The notes under the pieces were generated by a model. It ran no database searches and was not told where the DNA came from. It worked only from the letters and a program-made list of their open reading frames with translations. From contig OZ014421.1 of NCBI GenBank assembly GCA_963965975.1, positions 5,073,001 to 5,137,000 of the forward strand: a stretch of 64,000 bases of DNA, written 5' to 3'. The stretch's first letter is position 1, and every line of letters begins with the position of its first letter. A program made the translations under genes and the position numbers. Below are positions 43,301-53,791 of the stretch, one piece after another. The DNA comes from Xestospongia bergquistia (lineage: Eukaryota > Porifera > Demospongiae > Haplosclerida > Petrosiidae).

Positions 43301-46300
43301 ACAAAGTAATGGATGCATAGGACAAAACAATGGATGTATGAATATGAATATGCTCTACTAGTTGCATTTGACTCTTGTCTTTCTCTTTATCTCAACAGTG
43401 TGGACGGTCTCAGTGATATGCCACCCCATATTGTTACCCAGATCATAGAACATCTATGCAGGTATGTTCTTGAAATAATACAATATATGAGTGTCCCTAT
43501 GTACCTCCTTGACAAGTAGTGGTCAGAATACAGCACCTATTATGATAGTTAATGGTCACAATAAAGCACCTATTATGACAATTAATAGTGAACACAGCAC
43601 CTATTATAATAATTAATGGTCAGAATAAAGCACCTATTATGACAATTAATGGTCAAGAACACAGCACCTATTATGACAATTAATGGTCAAGAACACAGCA
43701 CCTATTATGACAATTAATGGTCAAGAACACAGCACCTATTATGACAATTAATGGTCAAGAACACAGCACCTATTATGATAAGTACACTACCATAGCAGGT
43801 ACTGTATTTTTAGAACTAATACAGTTTATAAAAACATGTGATATAATATAGTATTTAATAAGTTTGTGTTTATTTCTCTAAGTATGCATTGTGGCAGTTT
43901 CTATGTGGGCTTAATGTAATTAATGTATTTGTATTGATTAAAATGTGATGTTATATATGTTAATAAAATTGACATAAAGGTGGGTGTCTTAATTAATATG
44001 TGTTCATTAATAATAATACCATTGCCAGATACAAATAATTTGATTTGAGTAATCATGTCATCATATACTTAATACATAACCTGATAATTGGGTTTATTTG
44101 TATACTTTTGTATACTTATTAGGTTAATTTGTATACTCTTGTATACTTATTAATTTGTATACTTTTGTATACTTATTAGGTTAATTTGTATACTCTTGTA
44201 TACTTATTAATTTGTATACTTTTGTATACTTATTAGGATATCCAAAATATAATATGCCCATAACAATTCTTTACTACTAGCCTATAATAAAATATTATTT
44301 TAATTTGTACACCTGTGCTACTTTGCTATGCCCACCTGTAACAGAAAATGCAAACAAATATGAACCATTTCCTTACACATTACTTTATGCAATCATGAGT
44401 GTTGTACTTTTTTAATCCCTACAAAGGTAACAGCATCCCTACCTGAGCTTTGCCATCAACAAAATCTTCCTAATAGTTAATATGAACACATACTAGAATG
44501 CAGAAGATACTAGTAGGAAAGGAACTATGAAATACAAACTGAGAACATATAATAGACAATGTTGTTATACACTTTAGACTTTTATGGTATATAGAATGTA
44601 GATTAACTGGGCATTAACATACGATTGAGATCATATAAGTTACATGTTTCATAATGTATTAATGAAGGTTCTATTACATTAGTAATGCTTGCACAATCAT
44701 TTGTGTATAAGGTATAGGAGTTGTGTCTAGCATGACTAGATTACTTCCTTATGGTATGGTAATGATGAAAATTGTTTACAGGCGAGTGCTATGTTGTAGT
44801 TCTTATCGGGATACTAATAAAATTGACATAAAATTGATACCTTGTGTTATTGTATTTTAAGATAATATGCACCTGTTGTGTGTGTGTGTGTATATGTGTC
44901 TGTGCAATCATCACTATCCAATTAGCTTTATACCAGTAATTTGTGTTCATGTTATAAAATAATTTTGTCATTGGGGAAGTGTAATTTTGAGCTGTTAATC
45001 ACATAAAATTATTCTATATTTTATGTCATTTCAATTTTAGTAGACTGGGAAATTTCACAAAATGTCAATAATTATTTAGCTCTGTATTATAATAACTTTC
45101 AAAATCCAAAAATATATTATATAGAATCATTGACAATGAATATGTATAAATGAAATGATATATGGATTGTTTAATTGACAGAGAGACAGATATATGGATG
45201 CATAGACAGATACATGGATGTATTGATAGATAAATGGATGTACTGATAGATAAATGGATGTATTGATAGATAAATGGATGTATTGACAGATAAATGGATG
45301 TATTGATAAATAAATGGATGTATTGACAAGATAAATGGATGTATTGATAAATAAATGGATGTATTGACAGATAAATGGATGTATTGACAGATAAATGGAT
45401 GTATTGATAGTTAAATGGATGTATTGACAGATAAATGGATGTATTGACAGATAAATTTGATATATAAATGGATGTATTGATAAATAAATGGATGTATTGA
45501 CAGATAAATGGATGTATTGAGAAGATAAATGGATGTATTGATAGAGGTTTGATAATTAGCTCAGTAGGTTTATAAGTGTAGTTTTAAAAGTTTTAATAAA
45601 TATTTGTTTTATTAACTTTCCTGGTAAGTATTGAACCCAATCACACACATTAGTAACACTTTCTATTGACTTTTGGTACTTATATCAATAAATAAATAAA
45701 AAATATTAATAATAATATTATTCTATAGTTTATAGACTATCTATAATAGACATGATGAATTTAATGTTAGGAGATTCAAATTTAGCTAAATATTTTATAT
45801 CAGTCACAGTATGTATCATTAACAAAGCACTATTATGCAGGAACAAATATAGCATTACAAAGATCATAACTAATGTTTGTTTAGTCAACTAGTTTAAGAT
45901 GATTAGATTTACTAGATTTCACTAGGTGAGATCACAAAGTCTAAACACCTCAAGGGGATAACCTTGAAGACTTCAGGAAGGTGACAAAGTTATATCTATA
46001 TATGTACATCCTAATCTACACAGGATATCGGGTCTTCTTTACTACTTTGATAAGATGATTCTGTTGATGAAATTATTTTTCTTCACAAGTCTTGTGGTTT
46101 AAATATAAACACAACACAACTTTGTAAGAACTCTAATTATTTGATTGATTCATTAAATGAGATCTTCAGTAACAATTTGAGGACATATTAAATTGTACAC
46201 AGTCACAACCTAATAGTTTATTTTACAGTACTAACACCTCTAGATTATATGACATGTTAATTGACGTGTAACTGGTTTTCTGACCTTTAAACTGTTCTAA

Positions 46301-48131
46301 TTTTACATGATATACTGTAAATATTATTACTTGTGATTCATAGTAACCCTATAGCTATTACAGACATTGGTTAGATCACTGACATTTTACTCATTACAAC
46401 TACTTGCTAACACAGTACCACTATAGCTACATGTACAGGTATTGTAATTACCATTGATGTTGTCTCAAAGTTCAGTTTCAATTTTAGTGGACTGGAAAAT
46501 TTTACAAAATGTGATAGTTATTTAACCAAGATCTTAAGTTATTATTCAAACACTATATATAATTATATATGTCTCTACTTTATAATAACTTTCAAAATCT
46601 ATCTTTGAGCAATGAATATGTATGAATGAAATGATAGGTGAATGGATAGATGGATGAATAGGGTTAATTGATTGACAGATAAATGGACGCATGGACTGAT
46701 GGATAGATGGATGATTGTAGTAACTTCCAAGAAGTCGCTCAGAAGGTTTATAACTATAGTTATTAAATAGTTTGATTAATACCTACAAATGTTTCCAGAA
46801 ATACTTACTAACATTCCTAGTAATGATAGAACTCAGTTATATACATTCGTACATTTGGTAATACTTTCTACTGACTTAGAACCTTTGGTGCTCAGATAAA
46901 AAAAGTGTTCAAAATAATAATATTATACTATAGTTTATAATATCTATAACAGATGTGATGGATTTAATGTTAGTAGATTCAAATTTAGCTAAATTTTTAT
47001 ATTTATTTTAGTCACAGTCATGTCAATGTTGCATCAGATGAAAATGCTGGAGACAAATCTGTGACCTTCAAATCTCCTCTGCCTGCTTTGTCCTCCTCAT
47101 ACCCACCACCACAACCTCCTCCATCTTCACATGTGCCATCTTCTCTTGTCTTAAATCTCTCCTCACAAAAAATCTACCAGACACATCCACATGATAGACA
47201 TTCCTTAACTAAAAAGGGACAAAAATCCACAGAATCATTTTCGAGGGTATTATCAACACGACCAGCAGATGCTTTGTCTGGTTTGAAAGCTAAGATGGCT
47301 GAACTCCAACTCAAAGCTAACCAACCTATTTCAACATCTAATAATGAATGCAATGAAGAAAATGTTCCATTACAACAGACTCAATCTCATATGGCCACAT
47401 TCCCAGGTATAAGTACTCTACAACCACCTACTACTATAACAAGTGGCACATCTTCATATTTTGCTCCACGTGGGTTACCAAAAGCTACTTTACAAAGACT
47501 AACACACCATAGCCACTCGACTCAACTACGGGACACAAACCAACAATCCAAGTTGAAACTAATTCCATTAATTACTTCAGCTCATTCAAGGAGGACACCA
47601 ATTTTGGAATCTCTCCTACAACCTCAACGTAGACCATCAGTACATTTACCCTCCAATTTTTCACCTGATGTCCTGCCACCATATAGTGAAGAGATGTCTA
47701 CTCGTCCTGATACCCAAACCAGACCTGAGTCTCGTACTCAATTTCACAGTAGTACTGCTCTTAGCCACACCTCCTCAGATCACATTATTACTGGAGCTGA
47801 CTTAGCCAGTCAGACTGGCGAACTACTTCTTCTAAATCGAGAAGGTCAAGTTGTACATGAAATAACAAGAACAGAGACTGACCTCAGTCTTCCTTTAGAC
47901 TCTTTTATTAACTTAGCATATGAAGGACAAGGTGAGTGCCCATCTGAACTGGAGGATGGGTCTATAGCTCCACCTCCTACTGCTCATGAGGAACAAGGGA
48001 AAAAACCTCATCTGTTTCCTGTGATATTTCAAAGTGAAACTTTACATGAAGATGAATTAGGTAGTACTGAGACTAGTAAAAGAGAGTGTGAGAGTAATGA
48101 TGTAGAAGGCAATAATACTGAAAAGCAATGA
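31309..48131 (+). CDS. Unknown Ser/Pro-rich protein with a Cys/His-rich N terminus (six exons)
   Basis: Exons 31309-31471, 34937-35051, 37452-37776, 42724-42791, 43399-43461 and 47012-48131 join in consistent phase (1, 2, 0, 2, 2) to 617 codons. The N terminus, MDGRCGPLCQHPGCWHSGER, has three Cys and two His close together and might bind metal. The short exons 4 and 5 encode a basic patch (VKRTRVRSTRGRR) followed by LDQYLVDGLSDMPPHIVTQI, which looks like a small amphipathic helical module. The last exon is long and rich in Ser, Pro, Thr and Gln (for example YPPPQPPPSS) and is probably disordered. No signal peptide or membrane segment is seen. I recognise no family. The gene spans 16.8 kb, most of it introns (3.5, 2.4, 4.9, 0.6 and 3.6 kb) packed with tandem repeats and duplicated segments. 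If ATG 31267 is used, 14 residues are added. Confidence 0.75.
32099..32281. repeat. Two-copy tandem duplication of about 90 bases
   Basis: The sequence starting TAAAGCAGTAATTAATCAC and ending GACAAAATAGAGGACTTA occurs at 32099-32188 and again at 32189-32281 with a few differences. It lies in intron 1 of the unknown gene. Confidence 0.85.
33608..34250. repeat. 643-bp segment duplicated at 45821-46466
   Basis: This stretch begins AACAAAGCACTATTATGCAG and matches 45821-46466 almost base for base in the same orientation, with scattered substitutions and small indels. Both copies lie in introns of the unknown gene. It contains no long open frame and no obvious terminal repeats. Confidence 0.9.
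38876..39135. repeat. Diverged TTGATCAATATTGAT-rich tandem repeat
   Basis: About 2.5 copies of a unit near 90 bases containing CTTTAATCAATAGT, TTTTGTTGATCAATAT and GATGTGCTTTGATT are found in intron 3 of the unknown gene. Confidence 0.7.
39799..39962. repeat. Three-copy repeat around TAGTCTAGACTGATAA
   Basis: The block TAGTCTAGACTGATAA followed by TACATGATAGACTCTAATA-like sequence begins near 39799, 39872 and 39921, at unequal spacing, in intron 3 of the unknown gene. Confidence 0.8.
40243..41169. repeat. Minisatellite of 11 units of 87 and 82 bases
   Basis: Units start GAGTCAAGTTAGTAATGAAG. Long units (87 bases) carry AAGAGATCACAGG; short units (82 bases) carry TATCACAGG. Their order is L S L L S L S S L S S, and the lengths sum exactly to the array length. 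A related, single-copy flank of about 160 bases (TTAATAAACAAGTCAAGTTAATGA through GTGAGTGGCTAATGCATGACAG region) sits on both sides, near 40090-40242 and 41170-41330. Open frames across it are only a consequence of the repeat. Confidence 0.93.
43534..43790. repeat. 34-bp tandem repeat, about 8 units
   Basis: Units read CACCTATTATGACAATTAAT then GGTCAAGAACACAG. The downstream units are nearly identical; the upstream ones are more diverged. The array lies just after exon 5 of the unknown gene. Confidence 0.9.
44098..44238. repeat. TTGTATACTT tandem repeat
   Basis: A unit of about 57 bases, made of alternating TTGTATACTT and TATTAGGTTAAT, is repeated about 2.4 times in intron 5 of the unknown gene. 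Confidence 0.85.
45185..45545. repeat. 20-bp tandem repeat, about 18 units
   Basis: The unit is AGATAAATGGATGTATTGAC with minor variants. It lies in intron 5 of the unknown gene, inside the left copy of a larger duplicated segment. Confidence 0.92.
45821..46466. repeat. Second copy of the 643-bp segment
   Basis: This is the partner of 33608-34250, same orientation, about 12 kb downstream. It sits exactly between two related segments (45031-45820 and 46475-47032), as if inserted between them. Confidence 0.9.
46475..47032. repeat. Diverged duplicate of 45031-45815, including the exon 6 acceptor
   Basis: Both segments start near TTTCAATTTTAGT with GGACTGG or AGACTGG, share ATAATAACTTTCAAAATC and GAATGAAATGATA, then GATGG-type repeats, then TTTAATGTTAG and AGATTCAAATTTAGCTAAAT. 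They end in TTTTAGTCACAGTCATGT here, the acceptor and first bases of exon 6, and ATATCAGTCACAGTATGT at about 45799-45815. Confidence 0.8.
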
Positions 48132-49360
48132 TCCAGTTATTTGACCTATCAAATAACACGTCCTTTGCTGGTTTTACTTTCTGTATGATATTTATAATAA
48201 GACAGAATGTTATAACTTTTCATTAAACACTTAAAGGTATCAGTCACTTTATTTTTTGTCTTATAATTGAAACTCACCTACGATACAATATATCTCTATA
48301 AAGGATACTCTAAAAACAATATATTCAGGAAACTTGTTCTAATCATGTACTTAGACTAGTTACATACTAGTTAGTGTATTATTCAATGTCATTGTCACTT
48401 ATACATTAAGGATAGTTTCCAAGGTCCTAAATGTCCATTATGCAGAGGTACATACTTATCAATAATAATGGTATAAATTACAATGCCCTTACATACTGTA
48501 AGCGCCAATTTTTAGATTGTAGGACTATTCTTAATTTTTTTTTAGTTAATACTGCATTAGTACATGTATTAAGTGACATTGTCAGTGGTTAGGAAATTAG
48601 GTAATCATTTATCTATCAACTTATTTACAAAGACTATAACACACTAGTTTTCATGTTCAAAACCTCATATAGTAGTTAATACTGATATAACTACTATATT
48701 TGTACTTTTGACACTAACTTTTGACTTAGTTATTACTAACCAAATTATAATCAATCAATGATCATAGCAGAAATGTTTGATATTATAGCATTAATTCAGT
48801 GATCTAACTCATCAATTGGTTTATAAGACCAGTAAACAAAATCAATCAGTGATCTTAGCAGGAACGTTTGATGTTATAGCATTAATTCAGTGAATGAATT
48901 GGTTTATAAGACCAGTAAACAAAATCAATCAGTGATCTTAGCAGGAACGTTTGATGTTATAGCATTAATTCAGTGAATGAATTGGTTTATAAGACCAGTA
49001 AACAAAATCAATCAGTGATCTTAGCAGAAACGTTTGATGTTATAGCATTAATTTAGTGAATGAATTGGTTTATAAGACCAGTAAACAAAATCAATCAGTG
49101 ATCATAGCAGAAACGTTTGATGTTATAGCATTAATTTTAGTGAATGAATTGGTTTATAAGACCAGTAAACAAAATCAGTCAGTGATCATAGCAGAAACGT
49201 TCGATGTTATAGCATTAATTTAGTGAATGAATTGGTTTATAAGACTAGTAAACAAAATCAATCAGTGATCTTAATAGAAATGTTATAGTATTAATTTAGT
49301 GATCTTTTTAATAAGAAACCCTATAAGATAAGCAAATTGATTTTAGAGAAAGGGTCCTAC
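48132..49360. other. Convergent intergenic region with repeat array
   Basis: This 1.2-kb spacer separates the stop codons of the unknown gene (+) and SPCS2 (-). Apart from 3' UTRs it contains an 83-bp minisatellite; no gene was seen. Confidence 0.6.
48748..49310. repeat. 83-bp minisatellite, about 7 units
   Basis: Units begin ATCAATCAGTGATC and contain GTTTGATGTTATAGCATTAA and GGTTTATAAGACCAGTAAAC. Starts at 48841, 48924, 49007, 49090, 49174 and 49257 give spacings of 83, 83, 83, 84 and 83. The first unit is diverged and the last truncated. Confidence 0.93.
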
Positions 49361-52345
49361 TTAATTAGTTTTCTTAGTTTTCACTCGAGTATGAAGCTGA
49401 TTGACGTCATTGTACAGCAACTCTAATAGTAATGTTCCTTCCTCATCAAACCACTCAGCAATTGATCTGGCAAGACAGAAAATAGATAATGTATATTTGA
49501 AATGTAATGTGGAATCCATAAAATTAATACGTGAACTTATAAAATGAACATGACAAAGTCTATTTTATAACTAGTTAAGAAACTAAAACACTAAAATCAA
49601 AAAACAATTGTAATGAATTGTTCTAAATTTAAAGATAGTTAAATTTAATGCTGCTTAGTCAAGCAATTTTTACATAAATCCAAATAGTTATGATAGAAGC
49701 TATATAGAAGAAGCAATCAGTTTCTTATCCATTTGTAATAGAGAATTAGTTGTAGAATGCATTGATGTGGTCAGAGAGTGTATATAATTTGTCACTTTCA
49801 ATTTGTTCATATAACAACAGAAGAATAGAGTGAAAAAAAGCACAAACAATGTCCTCATATAATTTGAAAGTCATATACAACATGGTCTTAGGACTGAATG
49901 ACCCACTATGTACAAGTCTTTGAGACATATGATTATAAGTATATGCATATAAAGTATGTCCACCTCTTATCATTTGTAGTATGTGGCTTTTAAAAGATAA
50001 TGAACCTACACACACTGACACATTGAAATCAATGACCTTCACTATGAAGGATATGTCATTGATCAAAGGTTCTGAGTGCTAAAACATGCCACACCAATGT
50101 CACTTCAAAGTGACAATTAACTCAACAATTCTATACCAGTCTTTTTGGTCAATTAAACTATGGCTTTGTCAAAAGAAGCAGGGTTTCATATAGGGGGGGG
50201 GGGTGGGGGGGGGGGGCATTTGCCCCCCTTGCTAGAGTCTTGCCTCCCCTTGGAAATTAGGTTAGCCATTTTTTTTCAAGGGATAATTGGATGTAATGAA
50301 TACAGAACTGAAACTCAACACAAGGAATATACAGCATAAGATAACCATAGACTAAACACAAGGAGTATGTACAGTTTTTAACCTAAACACCAAAAGTCTA
50401 TGGTTGTTAAATTACTCCTAAATGCCTTATCAGCACCAGTATAACTTGGTCTATAGGTGTTAAGTGTCTTATCAGCACAGAAATATGGTCATCTCATCAT
50501 GTCATTTGAAAACCACAAATTGTCTGAAAATGTGCCAGAAGCGATCTGAGAGGGTCTAAAATTCAGAAATTTTATGGGGAAATGCCTCCAGATCACCCCA
50601 GAGGACATGCTGTCACGCACAGTCCCTTTGCCCCCCTAAATTTTCTTGATGTATTATTTTGCTCCCCCCCCCTGTCCATTTTCTAAATGAAACCCTGCAC
50701 TGAAGATATAGCTATATCACACACAACTATAAATATCTCCATCTTTTATATCATTGTTAGTTAATGGTACTATATAACATATTATAATTTTCAGAGATCC
50801 TTCTAGTAAGTAAATTTATCACTCCATTTTTTCTTACTTCTCTATGAAGTCATAGCTTGATTCTTTAGTTTTGCCATCAACAAATTTCATACCTAATTTA
50901 TACATGTGACTATAACGAGGTAATGCAGACATTACATAGCAAATATTATCAGGACCCTAAAGAGGAGGAGGAGGAGGAAAGAACAACTCAAAAAAAATCA
51001 GTAGTTTAATTTGTTGAAGAGCTAGCACTTCAATTGCATGGTTTATTGTATAATCAATACACAGTCTATTTATTGTCTATAAAAAGTTGTCTCCTGTGTT
51101 ATAAGCTCTCAATGACTAATGCACTTAGTGAGACCACACCATATAATCTTATTCAGTTTTGTCCCCAGACTGTCAAGCTCTACATACAATAGATAATCTG
51201 ATTCCTTAATGCAAGCCTAAAATTTAGAATTTCAAGTTATCAAAGAAAGGTAGTTAATATTTATAATATGTATATGTTTATAGGGTGTGTGTGTGTGTGT
51301 CTAATGATTTAACTCTAGGATCAACAGAAGATATGAGCAAAACATTTTTGATTTATATATCCTTTAGCATTTAAAGATAGTCTAAGTGTAAACAAAGGCA
51401 TTATCACACAACTTGGTAATCAATTTTTTCTTTAACTTGATATAATATTGACGGCAGATAGATACACCTCCTACACTAAGAAATTTGCTTTGCATTAAAC
51501 AACCAGACCACCATGTGTTGTGTGTGAGACAGTTGACAATAAGACTAACTGTTATTATAAAGAATGTCAGTGCCTTTATGTATCATACAGGATTTGAGCA
51601 TACAAAATACAAAACTTATATGCACTTACCAATCCAGCTATCCCTTTCTCAACAGCTACCATAAAAATATTCTTTTCTTTGTAAGTTGTGAAGAGAGTAA
51701 GTACTCCCATTAATATGAAATAAGTGAACACATAACAAGTCAAAGAAATACACAATGTATAAATTTAGTGACTTACAGCGAATCTCTCTAATGGAAACTT
51801 GGAAACTGACTTTTACTACAGAAATGTCCTCAATACAAAGACTTTCTTAGTACAGTAATAAATGTTAGTAATATACTAATTGTGAACATTGAGACCACTG
51901 CAAAAATACTTAATAATTATTTAGTGAAGGCAGACTTTGTTTTAATTCTATGCTAATAAAATAAGTTAGTACTGAGGACAATTCTACACTATGAACAATT
52001 CTGACAATGTATTAGTTTCCAATACACAATGATACCTTAACTTGACCATACAGTAAAATGGTTTGTAAATTATGTAATCATTTTCCTAACAATTATCTTT
52101 AGTTAGTAATAGTTATTCTCTTAAAGGATATCTAATGGAGCATGTAGCCAAGATGTATTGAGATTTAGGGAAGGGATGCCAATAGTCATAGAGCACAGCA
52201 AAGAGAGAGAAGACACATGCTACAGTACAAATGAATAGTCGTTGGTCAACTAAACTGTAATTTTCAATATATTCATATTCACTCTTCATAAGCTGTGGAA
52301 AGAAAGTTCATCCAATTAAGTGTGTGTGGGTGTGTGTGCGTGCGC

Positions 52346-52392
<47 letters not shown>

Positions 52393-53180
52393 TAAATGAT
52401 AAAATTATCATAATTTTACTAATTAAAATATTAGTAATAAAACCCAAAGTATTTGCAATGACATCTCATGTTCTTGTTCTTATGTCTATTTTATGTTTCT
52501 CCGAACATATATGTGCCAAAGATACAGGAACAATAGCCATGTTTAACACTCTTGCAATGGGTGTGGCTTGACATAATAGTAGTGAATGGAGCAGATGGTA
52601 TACAATGTTAAGTGTAGTTATAAAAATGAATACAGACACTAACTGCTAACACTATATTCAACCAGCTGTCAGATTGAGCCAATATGGCCACCTTCATGTT
52701 GAACTATAATACTAATTTGCTAAATATCAAGTTAAACTATAAAAACATAATTTTAATAAAATTTATTAAAATTATGGTTTTAGGTTGTGTGCTAACAAAA
52801 ACTTTGAACAGAAAAAACAAATATGATCTAATAGCATGATCTTGACAGGAAATACTAAACTTTAACCCCACTTTTCTACATAACGTACCGTAAACAACAC
52901 AAAAATAGGGCCTCAGTTTGTGGCCCAATATGAATTTAGTGCTTGTGTGTGCGTGTGTGTGTTGTTAAAATAATTACATTTTTAACAGCATCATTTAATG
53001 CATTTTTAACGGCATTGCCATCCCACTTATCAATAGTCACTGGATCATAGTTCTATTAAGAGAAAATAAGACATTGTGAGTGATTATTGACTAAGGATCT
53101 ATAATTTATCTTAATCTATTAAGAGATGCTCTCACTTCTGCCATAAATTGCCTTCCTCTATTGTCATGAGTGGACGCCAT
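49361..53180 (-). CDS. SPCS2: Signal peptidase complex subunit 2
   Basis: Six exons, 53136-53180, 52978-53052, 52132-52292, 51630-51723, 50838-50956 and 49361-49466, give 199 aa. Family landmarks appear in order: IDKWDGNAVKNALNDAVK near the N terminus, EYEYIENYSLVDQRL, a first membrane segment (FICTVACVFSLFAVLYDY), WHPFPKSQ, a second membrane segment (CSISYFILMGVLTLF), TTYKEKNIFMVA, and the C-terminal lumenal or cytosolic part SIAEWFDEEGTLL. SPCS2 is a non-catalytic subunit of the ER signal peptidase complex. The exon 3 to exon 4 join has neither a GT donor nor an AG acceptor; it works only as an AT-AC intron, and that join restores the conserved SYF segment in the second membrane span. The start is 225 bases from the divergent TMEM167B start. 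Confidence 0.95.
50178..50698. mobile_element. MITE-like element with perfect 12-bp inverted ends
   Basis: GCAGGGTTTCAT at 50178-50189 is perfectly inverted at 50687-50698. Just inside each end is a G or C homopolymer run (about 27 mostly G on the left; CTCCCCCCCCC on the right), and TTTGCCCCCCT occurs near both ends. The element of 521 bases has no coding frame and lies in the last SPCS2 intron. No target-site duplication was found. Confidence 0.65.
51724..52131 (-). other. SPCS2: AT-AC (U12-type) intron of SPCS2
   Basis: On the gene strand the intron begins ATATCCTTT, a 9 of 9 match to the AT-AC minor-spliceosome donor. It ends TTCAC, and TTCTTTGAC (8 of 9 to the branch consensus TTCCTTRAY) lies so that its adenosine is about 17 bases before the end. 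Phases agree (2 bases left, 1 base right) and the joined codon is AGT (Ser). No GT-AG alternative joins the flanking exons. Confidence 0.9.
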
Positions 53181-53405
53181 CTTGAAAGGTAAGAGGGTTA
53201 AAACTCTGAACAGGAAACTAAACAAGTAACACCCAATATGTAAGTACATTCTAATGTATTGGATATTCCATTCCATTCTACTCCATTAAGATCACCTGTA
53301 AGATAACAAATATTCTATGTTCGTCATTGAGGAGGAACACAACCAGACAACATACGTGAAAAAGAACCTGTCATTTTTATTACTAAATAAAATCGACAAA
53401 GAAAG
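53181..53405. promoter_or_regulatory. Divergent SPCS2/TMEM167B promoter
   Basis: 225 bases separate the two start codons. I see no TATA box or clear factor-binding motif. Confidence 0.4.
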
Positions 53406-53630
53406 ATGACAAATGTCTATTCGTTTGATGGACTGATAGTATTTGGACTGTTGGTCATATGTACTTGCGCATATTTCAGATCAATACCACGACTAAAACA
53501 GCTGCTGTTTTCAGAGAAGAAAGGTTTTTGGGGGGCATTATATAAAGCATCCATTATTGGTACTCGTTTACATTGGGCTGTGTCTATAGCCTGTGTTATA
53601 ATGGCAGTTTATGTCCTCTTTATTAAGTAA
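53406..53630 (+). CDS. TMEM167B: Kish-B, small Golgi membrane protein
   Basis: A single exon of 74 codons starting [20 protein letters not shown], with the family motif [13 protein letters not shown], then [20 protein letters not shown] and a second hydrophobic segment [17 protein letters not shown]. Length and sequence agree with TMEM167B rather than TMEM167A over the whole protein. Kish proteins span the membrane twice and take part in the early secretory pathway. It has no intron, and its neighbours on both sides also act in or enter the secretory pathway. Confidence 0.95.
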   Translation: MTNVYSFDGLIVFGLLVICTCAYFRSIPRLKQLLFSEKKGFWGALYKASIIGTRLHWAVSIACVIMAVYVLFIK

Positions 53631-53699
53631 ATACTGTATTTTGTTCATTGTTTTATTCAGAACATAATAATAGTCTTTATTGAGCTCCGCCCGTTAGCG

Positions 53700-53791
53700 C
53701 GAGCCTGCTGCGTCATCATTACGGCATGTTACCACGTGTACGTGTACCTATATAAACATAAATTTATGTATTAAAGACTATATTTTCAAAG
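53700..53791 (+). promoter_or_regulatory. Astacin B promoter: E-box, CRE-like site and TATA box
   Basis: TGCGTCATCA (CRE/AP-1-like) lies near 53709, CACGTG at 53733-53738 and TATATAAA at 53749-53756. The start codon is at 53792, so transcription would begin only about 10 bases before it if the TATA box is used at the usual distance. Confidence 0.5.

Noticed and set aside
49746..50066. 106-codon minus-strand open frame in the last SPCS2 intron
   Set aside because: No recognisable motif, composition like the surrounding AT-rich DNA, and no splice or promoter evidence.
52320..52571. Open frame over (GT)n and (GA)n repeats
   Set aside because: It is driven by microsatellite sequence in an SPCS2 intron.
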